From contig CANKZO010000087.1 of assembly GCA_947488485.1 (NCBI GenBank), positions 1-8,630 on the forward strand: 8,630 nt of DNA, in the 5' to 3' direction. The notes beneath the pieces are model-generated. The model made no database searches. It saw only the letters and a list, made by a program, of their open reading frames with translations, and was not told the DNA's origin. Source of the stretch: Opitutia bacterium. GTDB taxonomy: Bacteria; Verrucomicrobiota; Verrucomicrobiae; Opitutales; UBA953. Made by a program: the position numbers and the translations under genes. Positions 1 to 6,181 of the stretch are shown piece after piece (the first letter of the stretch is position 1; each line of letters begins with the position of its first letter).

Positions 1-38
1 ATTTGCCCCTTCCCCCTTTCCGCCTTAGATTCCTCCAC

Positions 39-272
39 ATGCCCAAGCCCGACAAGAATGACATCGATCGACTCAGTCGCGGCGAGTCGACGCGCGGCAA
101 GATCGGCAACCGTGGCGTCGGACATCGTCTGACCCAGAAAGAGCGGATCCTCTTCGAAGCGGCCAAGCGCCAAGGCTTCCTGAAAATACCCGTGAGCGGC
201 ATCCGGAAGAACGTCATCAATATCTATCGCCTCTGGTGCCAGGCCTCCGAGCGCGAATTCGTCACCCGCTAG
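39..272 (+). CDS. Small basic protein of unknown function
   Basis: This reading frame encodes 77 residues from an ATG at 39 to a TAG at 270-272. I do not recognise the family. The protein is rich in Lys and Arg, with a polar N-terminus (MPKPDKNDIDRLSRGEST), then a Gly/Arg segment (KIGNRGVGHR, residues 21-30), a likely amphipathic helix (LTQKERILFEAAKRQGFL, about 31-48) and a second helix-like stretch (IRKNVINIYRLWCQA, 55-69). There is no signal peptide or membrane segment, so it is probably cytoplasmic; the basic charge would allow nucleic-acid or ribosome binding, but that is only inference. An in-frame TTG at 3 would add 12 residues; I prefer the ATG because the added segment is proline- and arginine-rich and looks untranslated. 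It converges with the DUF4174 gene and belongs to a different transcription unit from the rhodopsin cluster. Confidence 0.6.
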   Translation: MPKPDKNDIDRLSRGESTRGKIGNRGVGHRLTQKERILFEAAKRQGFLKIPVSGIRKNVINIYRLWCQASEREFVTR

Positions 273-276
273 GCAT

Positions 277-296
277 AATGGGGTCTGACCCTATTA
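277..296. repeat. Intergenic imperfect palindrome (GGGGTCTGACCC)
   Basis: Between the two convergent stop codons lies AATGGGGTCTGACCCTATTA. GGGTC and GACCC mirror each other around a single T, and the flanking AAT/ATT also match imperfectly. The one-base centre is too short for a full RNA hairpin; only a GGG/CCC stem with a five-base loop could form, so it is a poor terminator and reads better as a DNA-level palindrome. I recall GGGGTCAGACCCC-like motifs as common dispersed sequences near REP-associated (IS200-like) transposases, but no such transposase lies in this window. Confidence 0.45.
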
Positions 297-307
297 CTAA
301 TTGTTGC

Positions 308-688
308 TCAGCGGCCAGACATCTCCGCCCGACGCATGGGCATGGCGTCGATCAAGGCGAAGAGCGTAGGGATATCGACCGGCTCGCCACGATCGAGCTT
401 CACTCCGCCGTCCTTACCCACCAAGCGGACCCGGAAGGCTTTCGCCGTCTGGGTCAGGATCTCCACGTGCCTTTCCTGCAAGCCCGCTGAGGCCGCCGCC
501 AACGCCGCGCTTTGTCGCCGATACTCGTCCGCGTCCCGCGAGGGCGTGTCGATGACCAAGACGCGGCGTCGCCACTGGTGCGCCGACAGATCGGGGAGCG
601 CCGTTTCCGGCGAGGTCAAGCCACCCGCGCAGCCCTCGGCCAGATAGGCCGCCAGCCCGGCGCAGCTTAAGGTCAACACGCTCTTCAT
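308..688 (-). CDS. Exported DUF4174 (P-DUDES) domain protein
   Basis: This is a 126-residue protein with an N-terminal hydrophobic export signal (MKSVLTLSCAGLAAYLAEGC) and a DUF4174 domain. The domain is recognisable from WRRRVLVIDTP near its start, the stretch LVGKDGGVKLD, and the C-terminal IDAMPMRRAEM, which is the family hallmark. DUF4174 corresponds to the P-DUDES domain also found in animal CCDC80/SRPX proteins, described as having a peroxiredoxin-like fold. No cysteine remains in the mature domain, so thiol redox activity is unlikely, and its biochemical role is unknown. The lipobox-like AEGC is not canonical, so I do not call it a lipoprotein. Another in-frame ATG at 706 would add MDNIGG; I chose 688 because Met-Lys followed by a hydrophobic run makes a normal signal peptide. 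It lies 58 bases after blh on the same strand and is probably the last gene of the rhodopsin/retinal cluster. Confidence 0.85.
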   Translation of the reverse strand: MKSVLTLSCAGLAAYLAEGCAGGLTSPETALPDLSAHQWRRRVLVIDTPSRDADEYRRQSAALAAASAGLQERHVEILTQTAKAFRVRLVGKDGGVKLDRGEPVDIPTLFALIDAMPMRRAEMSGR

Positions 689-746
689 ACCCCCTATGTT
701 ATCCATCCGCGGGTCGTTGCAAACCGTGGGCTGATTACGTCACGGA

Positions 747-1631
747 TCAGGCGGACGGTGGACGGATCCAGCCGGCCAGACGCACTCTTTCGACCAAGAC
801 CATGTGCGGGACGGTCAGCGCTGCCAGGCCCACGAAGACGATCTGGACCACGCGGGCGTCGAGCGGGGCGTCCTGCAGGAAATACCAGGCCGCCGCCGAC
901 CCCAGCCCCACCCCGATCATGGGCAACAAGGCGACCAAGCCGAGGAAGCGCCAGGAATCTCGGCCGGAATAGCGGAACGCGCGGAGGATGTGGCGCGCCC
1001 CGTGCATGCCGCAGAAGAACAAGGTGAAGGCGAGCAAGGGCGGCGCTACGAAGGCAAGCACGCCGACGGCCGCGAGTTCGAACGCGGTGAGGCGATCGCG
1101 TACGCTGCGTTCGCCGATCGCCACGATGAGCCCTAACGCCCACGGCCAGACGAGCCAGCCCAGGACGGGCATGATGGCGCCGGCCGCTTCCGGCCCGACA
1201 AGCTGGCCGAATAAGCCGCTCATCTCGGCCTGATGTCGTCCAGCCGGTAAGACCAGCACGGCGCCCCCATAAAGGATCCGCGAGATCCATGGCGTCCCTT
1301 CCGCGGGGTCGCCGGAAAAATGCGCGACCGAGATCAGCAGGAAGCCGACCAAGAAGGCCGTGGGCGCCCATGCCCACGCGGCGACCACCAAGCCAGCGAG
1401 CACGAGATAGCCGACCGTGAAGCGCGTCCAATCCCACGCGGTCCGCAGACCGTAAAGACGCTGCGCGAATAGCGTGTCCATCGCGCCATGCGGGACGCCG
1501 AGGACGAGGATCAACGCGGCGAGCACGATGAGTTCGAGCTGCGGGGGGCAGCGGCCCAATGCGCCGGCAGCCGCCGCCGCCAAACAAGCGACGCACCCGA
1601 AGATCAGGCCTTGGCGACGCTCGGCGTTCAT
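747..1631 (-). CDS. blh: Beta-carotene 15,15'-dioxygenase, Brp/Blh family
   Basis: This 294-residue integral membrane enzyme cleaves beta-carotene into two molecules of retinal, the rhodopsin chromophore. The Brp/Blh family is recognised by hydrophobic helices throughout and by conserved histidines thought to hold the active-site iron: GVPHGAMD (H48), SVAHFSGD (H104), GRH (H133), CGMHGARH (H210 and H214) and TVPHM (H276). All expected histidines are present, so the protein should be active. The ATG at 1631 overlaps the crtY stop codon as ATGA, which indicates translational coupling. The open frame continues upstream through crtY, but that extension is arginine/proline-rich out-of-frame translation and is not part of the protein. 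The C-terminus ends at PPSA. It supplies the last step of the pathway encoded by the upstream genes. Confidence 0.95.
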   Translation of the reverse strand: MNAERRQGLIFGCVACLAAAAAGALGRCPPQLELIVLAALILVLGVPHGAMDTLFAQRLYGLRTAWDWTRFTVGYLVLAGLVVAAWAWAPTAFLVGFLLISVAHFSGDPAEGTPWISRILYGGAVLVLPAGRHQAEMSGLFGQLVGPEAAGAIMPVLGWLVWPWALGLIVAIGERSVRDRLTAFELAAVGVLAFVAPPLLAFTLFFCGMHGARHILRAFRYSGRDSWRFLGLVALLPMIGVGLGSAAAWYFLQDAPLDARVVQIVFVGLAALTVPHMVLVERVRLAGWIRPPSA

Positions 1632-2779
1632 GGGCGTACCACGCCGGGGGCGGGTCGGAAAAGTTCGCGGAGAAACGGCCCCGGCGGCAAGGCGGCGATG
1701 ATGGCGAGGTTGTCGAGCCAGGTGCCTTGGTCGCTCATGAAGCGGGCGATCCTCGCCGGCGCGACCTGACGGAACATGGCAAGAAAGAGCGTGGGCGCCA
1801 ACTCCGGTCGCCGCCGGAGCACCTGAAGGAAGAGCGCGTCCATCCGGCGGAGGATCCATCCGTCCGGCGCATGCGCCCGCGGGCCGCGCCCTTCGACCAG
1901 ACTCTGCGCGCACCTCTCCGCCCAACGTTGGATGCGCTGGAAGGCATAGCCGCTGCTCGCCCGCGCGCCGCCCGCCATCAGGCCGGCCCGGACGAAGGTC
2001 GCGTCCGCCGAGGGCTTCGGCGTCGGCAGTCCCATCGGGAGGATGCCATGCTCTTCGCGCCGGACTCGATATTCCCGGCCGCCGAGCCGCTGCCCGATGA
2101 AGCGAGTGAGCTCCGCCCGGAATGCGTCCGGTCCGATCGGCGCCGGCGCGAAGGCGGTGACTTCCAGCAAAGCCCGCGTGGGCGAAAGCGGGAGCAGATA
2201 ATGGAAAAGGATCTGTCCCGCCTCGCCCTCCGTGAAATGCATGATCTCCGCGACGGTCGGATCGAAGACCGGCCCGGCGCATTCGATTTCCGCGCCGAGG
2301 AATGATTGCCACAAAACCGCGGCCCCTTCGGTGGGTGCTGCCGGCGGCCGGGTGTCGACGACCCAACGGGCGCGCCGGACTCCGGCCGAGGTCGCGACCT
2401 CCCATTGCCCGTCGACCTTGCGCGGTTCGCCCTGGACACTGACGCCCAAGTTCAGGCTCACGCGTTCCGACCGGGCGATGAGCTCGCTGCTCTCCTGATA
2501 GAATCCGCCCGACGGCAGGAGCGCGTAAGGAAATTCCGCGCAGTCCACGAGCACGCGCTCCGTGGAGGAAGCGAGGGACACTTTCGCCCAGCGACGCTTC
2601 ACCAGGTGCGGCAGTTGGGCGGTAGGCTGCATCCAGAAGCACCAAGTCCGGTCATCGGCGTAAGCCGCCCGACTCTCGAGCACCACGGTGCGCGGAGCCG
2701 TCGCGCCCTGTTCGGCCAGCCTACGCGCCAGGCTGAGTCCGGCGGCGCCTCCGCCTAAGATAAGAAGGTCAGTCTCCAT
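1628..2779 (-). CDS. crtY: Lycopene beta-cyclase, CrtY type
   Basis: This 383-residue flavoprotein closes both ends of lycopene to make beta-carotene. The N-terminal dinucleotide-binding motif is LILGGGAAGLSLARRL (residues 6-21). Further CrtY signatures are DRTWCFW (43-49), FLGAE (160-164, holding the expected catalytic Glu at 164), VFDP (171-174), FHYLLPLS (192-199) and GARASSGYAFQRIQR (271-285). The usual M-D-F motif reads M-H-F here (180-182), a small deviation. The length is normal for proteobacterial-type CrtY and unlike the heterodimeric CrtYc/Yd or CruA types. The ATG at 2779 lies inside the end of crtB (11-base overlap) and the TGA overlaps the blh start by four bases, so all three are likely co-translated from one mRNA. 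No Shine-Dalgarno sequence is visible upstream. Confidence 0.95.
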   Translation of the reverse strand: METDLLILGGGAAGLSLARRLAEQGATAPRTVVLESRAAYADDRTWCFWMQPTAQLPHLVKRRWAKVSLASSTERVLVDCAEFPYALLPSGGFYQESSELIARSERVSLNLGVSVQGEPRKVDGQWEVATSAGVRRARWVVDTRPPAAPTEGAAVLWQSFLGAEIECAGPVFDPTVAEIMHFTEGEAGQILFHYLLPLSPTRALLEVTAFAPAPIGPDAFRAELTRFIGQRLGGREYRVRREEHGILPMGLPTPKPSADATFVRAGLMAGGARASSGYAFQRIQRWAERCAQSLVEGRGPRAHAPDGWILRRMDALFLQVLRRRPELAPTLFLAMFRQVAPARIARFMSDQGTWLDNLAIIAALPPGPFLRELFRPAPGVVRP

Positions 2780-3710
2780 GACGCGCGGTGATACCTGGCA
2801 GCCCGATCAGGGCCTGATGCAGCGAGACGGAATGAACCTGAGGGCGCGACCAGAACGCGCCGCGGAGCGGCTGCGTCGTCAGGGCGGCGAGGGTGATCGT
2901 CGCCTTCCGCCAGTCGGGCACGAAAGCGCGTCCCTCCCAATAAGCGTGCTCGGCCGCGGCCAAGCGATGGCCGATCGCGCGATAGACGCGGCCTGCGACG
3001 AGAATACCGGCGCGCGCCCGCACGGGCAGGAACGGCAAGCCGGCTTCGCCGCTGGCGTAATAAGTTTCCGCCAAGGCGATGAGTCGCGCCACCGCGGCGC
3101 GGACCTTCGGGCGCAAAGCCGGCGCTGGATCGATGAGCTCAGCCGGCGCGACGTCGCCGACGAGGCTAGCGGGGAGATAGCGCCGCCCCATCCGGGCGTC
3201 ATCGGCGACGTCGCGGCAGAGGTTGGTCAGCTGCATGGCGATACCGAGATCGACGGCGTGGGCCGCCGCCGACGGCTCGGGCGCGTCGAGGACCCGGCAC
3301 ATCATCAGGCCGACGGTGCCCGCCGCCCGGTAGCAATAACGCAGGAGCTCGGCTTCATCCGCCACGCGCACGGTCTCGGCATCGGACGCCATGCCCGCGA
3401 TGAGCTCACGCACGACCCCAGGCTCGATGCCGCATTCGCGCATGAGCGCCAGCCCGTCTCGTAAGATGGGATCGTCCGATTGTCCGTCGGCGATGGCACG
3501 GTCCGCCGCGGCCAGCGCCAGCCGGGCCTGTTCAGGCGAAACCGCCTCGTCGACCAAGTCATCGAGCCGCCGGCAGAAAGCATAGAGCCTCGTCGCGCGA
3601 TCGGCGTGCGTCGGTCCGAGCAGCCGGCGAGCCCAGTGGAAGCTCCGTCCCTGACGGGCCAAGGTCGCCTCCGCCGCGGCCGACGGGACATGCGCGGCGG
3701 TCTGGCTCAT
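2769..3710 (-). CDS. crtB: Phytoene synthase
   Basis: This 313-residue enzyme of the squalene/phytoene synthase family condenses two geranylgeranyl diphosphates head to head into 15-cis-phytoene. Both aspartate-rich Mg-binding motifs are intact: RRLDDLVDE (D50 and D54) and NLCRDVADDARMGRRYLP (D167 and D171), the second being the family signature. The length is typical. The C-terminal region after about 255 (HAYWEGRAFVPDWRK) also fits bacterial CrtB. The ATG at 3710 overlaps the crtI stop codon as ATGA, and the TGA at 2769-2771 lies within the start of crtY. There is no Shine-Dalgarno site in front of the start, so initiation probably depends on ribosomes finishing crtI. The gene order crtI-crtB-crtY-blh is common in proteorhodopsin photosystem cassettes. 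Confidence 0.96.
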   Translation of the reverse strand: MSQTAAHVPSAAAEATLARQGRSFHWARRLLGPTHADRATRLYAFCRRLDDLVDEAVSPEQARLALAAADRAIADGQSDDPILRDGLALMRECGIEPGVVRELIAGMASDAETVRVADEAELLRYCYRAAGTVGLMMCRVLDAPEPSAAAHAVDLGIAMQLTNLCRDVADDARMGRRYLPASLVGDVAPAELIDPAPALRPKVRAAVARLIALAETYYASGEAGLPFLPVRARAGILVAGRVYRAIGHRLAAAEHAYWEGRAFVPDWRKATITLAALTTQPLRGAFWSRPQVHSVSLHQALIGLPGITARHGD

Positions 3711-5176
3711 GAGGCGGCCGGGATGAGGGCGTCGATGACCTTGGCGGAACAGAGCACGCCCGGGACGCCGGCGCCGGGGTGCGTGCCCGCGCCGACCAAG
3801 TAGAGGTTCCGGACCGATTCGGATTTATTATGGAAACGGAACCAGGCGGACTGACGGAAGATCGGCGCGACGGAAAAACCCGCGCCATGCACGCTGCGGT
3901 ATTCGTCCCGGAAATCCTCGGGGGTCTTATAGAAGTCGGCCGTGATCGCCGCCTTCAGCCCGGGCAGCATCGTGCGTTCCAAGGCGTCGACGATCCGATC
4001 GCGCAGGCGCGGGCCTTCGGTGGCCCAATCGATGTCGGCCTGGAGGTTGGGCACGGGGCAGAGCACGTAGAAACTGTCCTGGCCTGCCGGGGCGAAACTT
4101 GGATCCGTGGCGGTCGGCCGGTGCACATAGAGCGAGAAATCCTCGGCGAGCTTCTGGCGGTGGAAGATGTCATTGAGCAGTTCCCGATAACGCTCGCCCA
4201 TCCAGATCGTGTGGTGCGCGACGTCGGGATACGTCCGCGTGGTACCGAAATACATCACGAACAGACCCATCGAGTAATGGGCCTGCGACAGCTTCACGCG
4301 CGTGGCGAGGGCCTGCTCGGCACGCGGCACCAGGTCGCGGTAAAGATGGGCCGCATCCGCGTCGGAGACGACGATGTCGGCATCCACGACGGTCCCGTCG
4401 GCGAGCACGACGCCACGGGCGACACCCTGCTCGATACGGACACGCTCGACGGTCGTGCTCAGGCGCAGGGCGATTCCCTGCCGTTCCATCAGGCCGCCGA
4501 GCGCCCTGGTGACGGCGCCGGTGCCGCCCATGGCGAAGTGCACCCCATGCGCGCGCTCCAGGAAGTGGATCAGCCCGTAGATGCTCGTGGTGTCGAACGG
4601 ATTACCGCCCACGAGCAGGGGCTGGATGGAGAATGCCCGGCGAAGCTTGTCGCTGACCAGGTGACGCGAGACCATCTGCCAGACAGTCTCGTAGTTGCGT
4701 AGGCCGAGCAGATGCGGCACCTGCCGCAGCATCGTGCCCAGACGATGGAAAGGCTGGGCCGAGAGCTGGGTGAAACCGATATCGTAGATCCGGCGGCTGT
4801 GCTCGAGCAAAGCGAGATACCCGGCGCGATCGCGCGGCTCGATGCGCTCGATCTCAGCGAGCGTGGCCTCCAAGGTGCCGCCGTAGTCGAAGGTATCCCC
4901 GTCGGCGAATTGGAAACGATACCACGGCGTCAGCGGGACCAGCTTCACGTGATCGGCGAAGCGTTCGCCGAAGAGCGCGAACAGTTCTTCGAACAGGAAA
5001 GGCGCCGTGATGACCGTCGGGCCGGCGTCGTGCCGGAAGCCCTCGCGCTCATAGACCTGGGCGCGTCCGCCCAAGGCCGCGCAGCGGTCGATGAGGGTCA
5101 CGGCATAGCCTTTGGCGCGTAGCCGCAAGGCGGCGGCGATGCCGCCGAATCCCGCGCCGATGACGATGGCTTTCAC
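3707..5176 (-). CDS. crtI: Phytoene desaturase, CrtI type
   Basis: This 489-residue FAD-dependent desaturase converts phytoene stepwise to lycopene at the membrane surface. The N-terminal Rossmann motif is AIVIGAGFGG (residues 3-12), followed by LGGRAQVYEREGFRHDAGPTV, the typical CrtI second block. The bacterial phytoene dehydrogenase signature lies near the C-terminus (NLYLVGAGTHPGAGVPGVL). Length and motif spacing are those of a complete enzyme. The start is GTG at 5176: the frame is closed upstream by the crtE stop codon TAA at 5186-5188, and no other start codon lies between. GGAGG (5182-5178) stands just one base before the GTG, the only clear Shine-Dalgarno-like stretch in the cassette, though its spacing is short. 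The nine-base gap to crtE and the four-base overlap with crtB show operon membership. Four-step desaturation to lycopene is inferred from the crtY downstream. Confidence 0.96.
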   Translation of the reverse strand: MKAIVIGAGFGGIAAALRLRAKGYAVTLIDRCAALGGRAQVYEREGFRHDAGPTVITAPFLFEELFALFGERFADHVKLVPLTPWYRFQFADGDTFDYGGTLEATLAEIERIEPRDRAGYLALLEHSRRIYDIGFTQLSAQPFHRLGTMLRQVPHLLGLRNYETVWQMVSRHLVSDKLRRAFSIQPLLVGGNPFDTTSIYGLIHFLERAHGVHFAMGGTGAVTRALGGLMERQGIALRLSTTVERVRIEQGVARGVVLADGTVVDADIVVSDADAAHLYRDLVPRAEQALATRVKLSQAHYSMGLFVMYFGTTRTYPDVAHHTIWMGERYRELLNDIFHRQKLAEDFSLYVHRPTATDPSFAPAGQDSFYVLCPVPNLQADIDWATEGPRLRDRIVDALERTMLPGLKAAITADFYKTPEDFRDEYRSVHGAGFSVAPIFRQSAWFRFHNKSESVRNLYLVGAGTHPGAGVPGVLCSAKVIDALIPAAS

Positions 5177-5185
5177 GCCTCCGAC

Positions 5186-6058
5186 TTAAACGGACTTCAC
5201 CCGCTTAACGAGCGCGAAGGCGAATTCGGTCAGCAACGATCCCGCTTTGTTCGGCAAAGCGTCCGCGTGCCCGATGGCCGCTTCGAGATGTCCCCGCGCC
5301 AGCTGCCGGGCTTGGTCGGCAGCGAGTTCAGGCGAGCGACCCGCGGCGAGGAGCAGGACGATATTCAAGCTGTGCTGGGCGGCGTCGCCCTGCACGTCTT
5401 CGAGGTCGTCGACCATCTGGTAACCGATACCGAAAGCATGGGCGGCGGCGCGGATGCGCGGCAGCCACGATTCCTGACCCGCGGCCAGGAAGGCGAGTTC
5501 GAGCGGGAGGCTCAGCAGGACGCCGGACTTGCCGACGACGATTTCTTCGTACCGAGCCACTTCGGCGAGGGCGCAGTCCTTGGTGGCCAGCTCCGAGCAT
5601 TGGCCTTGGATCACTTGGGCCGTGCGGGCGTGAACGCAGCGCAGCAAGGCGGGCAGAGGAGCGGGGTCAGGGAGGTCGGCCAGGGCGCCATAGGCGGCCG
5701 AAAGCAGGAGGTCGCCGGTGCAGAGGGCGACGTCCGGACCGAAAGCGGCGCACACGGTCGGAAGACCGCGGCGGAGTTTCTCCTTATCCTGGAGGTCATC
5801 GTGGACCAACGAGGCGTTGTGGAGGAGTTCGACGCAGGCGGCGAGGCGGACCGCTTGGTCGCCGACGACACCGAGGGCCTCACAGGCATGCAAGGCCAGC
5901 CGGGCGCGCACTCTCTGGCCGCCGGCTTCGAGATGATAGCGGGCGGCGCGCAACGTGGCGGGCTCGCCGGCGGACACGCCGGTCCCCGCCGCCACCCGGA
6001 CAAGCCCAAGCATCAGACGTTCGACCTGGAGGAGGGCGGAGTCGGTGGTGGTGTTCAT
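5186..6058 (-). CDS. crtE: Geranylgeranyl diphosphate synthase
   Basis: This 290-residue all-trans polyprenyl synthase supplies C20 geranylgeranyl diphosphate to the carotenoid pathway. The first aspartate-rich motif is HDDLQDKEKLRRG (D87, D88, D91) and the second is MVDDLEDVQGD (D217, D218, D221); both match DDxxD and bind the Mg-diphosphate. The residues four and five before the first motif are Ser83 and Ala82; small side chains there, instead of the aromatic ones of farnesyl synthases, fit a product longer than C15. The frame is open up to 6160, but I start at the ATG at 6058 (MNTTTDS) because the extension is proline-rich and runs through two hairpins. No Shine-Dalgarno is present; the leader instead holds TACCCCACCC one base before ATG, identical to that of the rhodopsin gene. 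The stop lies nine bases before crtI. Geranylgeranyl length is inferred, mainly from context. Confidence 0.94.
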   Translation of the reverse strand: MNTTTDSALLQVERLMLGLVRVAAGTGVSAGEPATLRAARYHLEAGGQRVRARLALHACEALGVVGDQAVRLAACVELLHNASLVHDDLQDKEKLRRGLPTVCAAFGPDVALCTGDLLLSAAYGALADLPDPAPLPALLRCVHARTAQVIQGQCSELATKDCALAEVARYEEIVVGKSGVLLSLPLELAFLAAGQESWLPRIRAAAHAFGIGYQMVDDLEDVQGDAAQHSLNIVLLLAAGRSPELAADQARQLARGHLEAAIGHADALPNKAGSLLTEFAFALVKRVKSV

Positions 6059-6059
6059 C

Positions 6060-6069
6060 GGGTGGGGTA
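6060..6069 (-). promoter_or_regulatory. C-rich leader motif TACCCCACCC of crtE
   Basis: On the minus strand TACCCCACCC ends one base before the crtE ATG. The same 10-mer stands at the same distance before the rhodopsin ATG. It cannot pair with the anti-Shine-Dalgarno sequence, so it is not a normal ribosome binding site. A shared translation-control or RNA-binding role is inferred only from its repetition. Confidence 0.4.
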
Positions 6070-6098
6070 AGTGACCGGGTGTGACCGTCTGGAAAGGG

Positions 6099-6118
6099 TC
6101 CGGGCCGAGGGGCCCGGA
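6099..6118 (-). terminator. Second hairpin in the rhodopsin-crtE gap
   Basis: Arms 6099-6106 and 6111-6118 (TCCGGGCC and its complement) form a perfect 8-bp GC-rich stem with a four-base loop. On the minus strand it is followed by CCCTTTCC, a weak pyrimidine tract and not a full U-run. It may pause RNA polymerase or protect the 5' end of a processed crt mRNA from degradation. It works together with, or independently of, the longer hairpin just upstream. Confidence 0.45.
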
Positions 6119-6133
6119 AGGTGGGGATACGAA

Positions 6134-6169
6134 AATCGGACAATGGAGCATGCGCCCCATTGTCCGATT
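6134..6169 (-). terminator. Hairpin after rhodopsin: attenuating terminator
   Basis: Arms 6134-6146 and 6157-6169 (AATCGGACAATGG and its complement) are a perfect 13-bp inverted repeat with a ten-base loop. Allowing two bulged bases, another three pairs (ACG/CGT) extend the stem. In the direction of transcription it begins 12 bases after the rhodopsin stop codon and ends in ATTTTC, a short U-tract. This is the layout of a leaky intrinsic terminator: most transcripts would stop after rhodopsin and a minority continue into crtE. It could equally be a 3' stabilising structure on a processed rhodopsin mRNA. Confidence 0.7.
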
Positions 6170-6181
6170 CGTGAGGGGGCC

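Noticed and set aside
1559..2305. Plus-strand 248-residue frame opposite crtY
   Set aside because: Composition is Arg/Pro-rich, there is no domain, and it overlaps two well-supported genes.
1632..2645. In-frame upstream extension of blh to a 632-residue protein
   Set aside because: The extension lies antisense to nothing but in a second frame of crtY on the same strand; its translation is Arg/Pro/Gly-rich without family features, and blh has a natural ATG overlapping the crtY stop.
3779..4702. Plus-strand 307-residue frame opposite crtI
   Set aside because: It is an antisense shadow; crtI carries complete FAD and C-terminal signatures through the same bases.
5267..6070. Plus-strand 267-residue frame opposite crtE
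   Set aside because: It is a GC-rich antisense shadow of a gene with intact motifs and resembles no protein family.
6059..6160. N-terminal extension of crtE
   Set aside because: The added segment is proline-rich and is encoded by the two intergenic hairpins.
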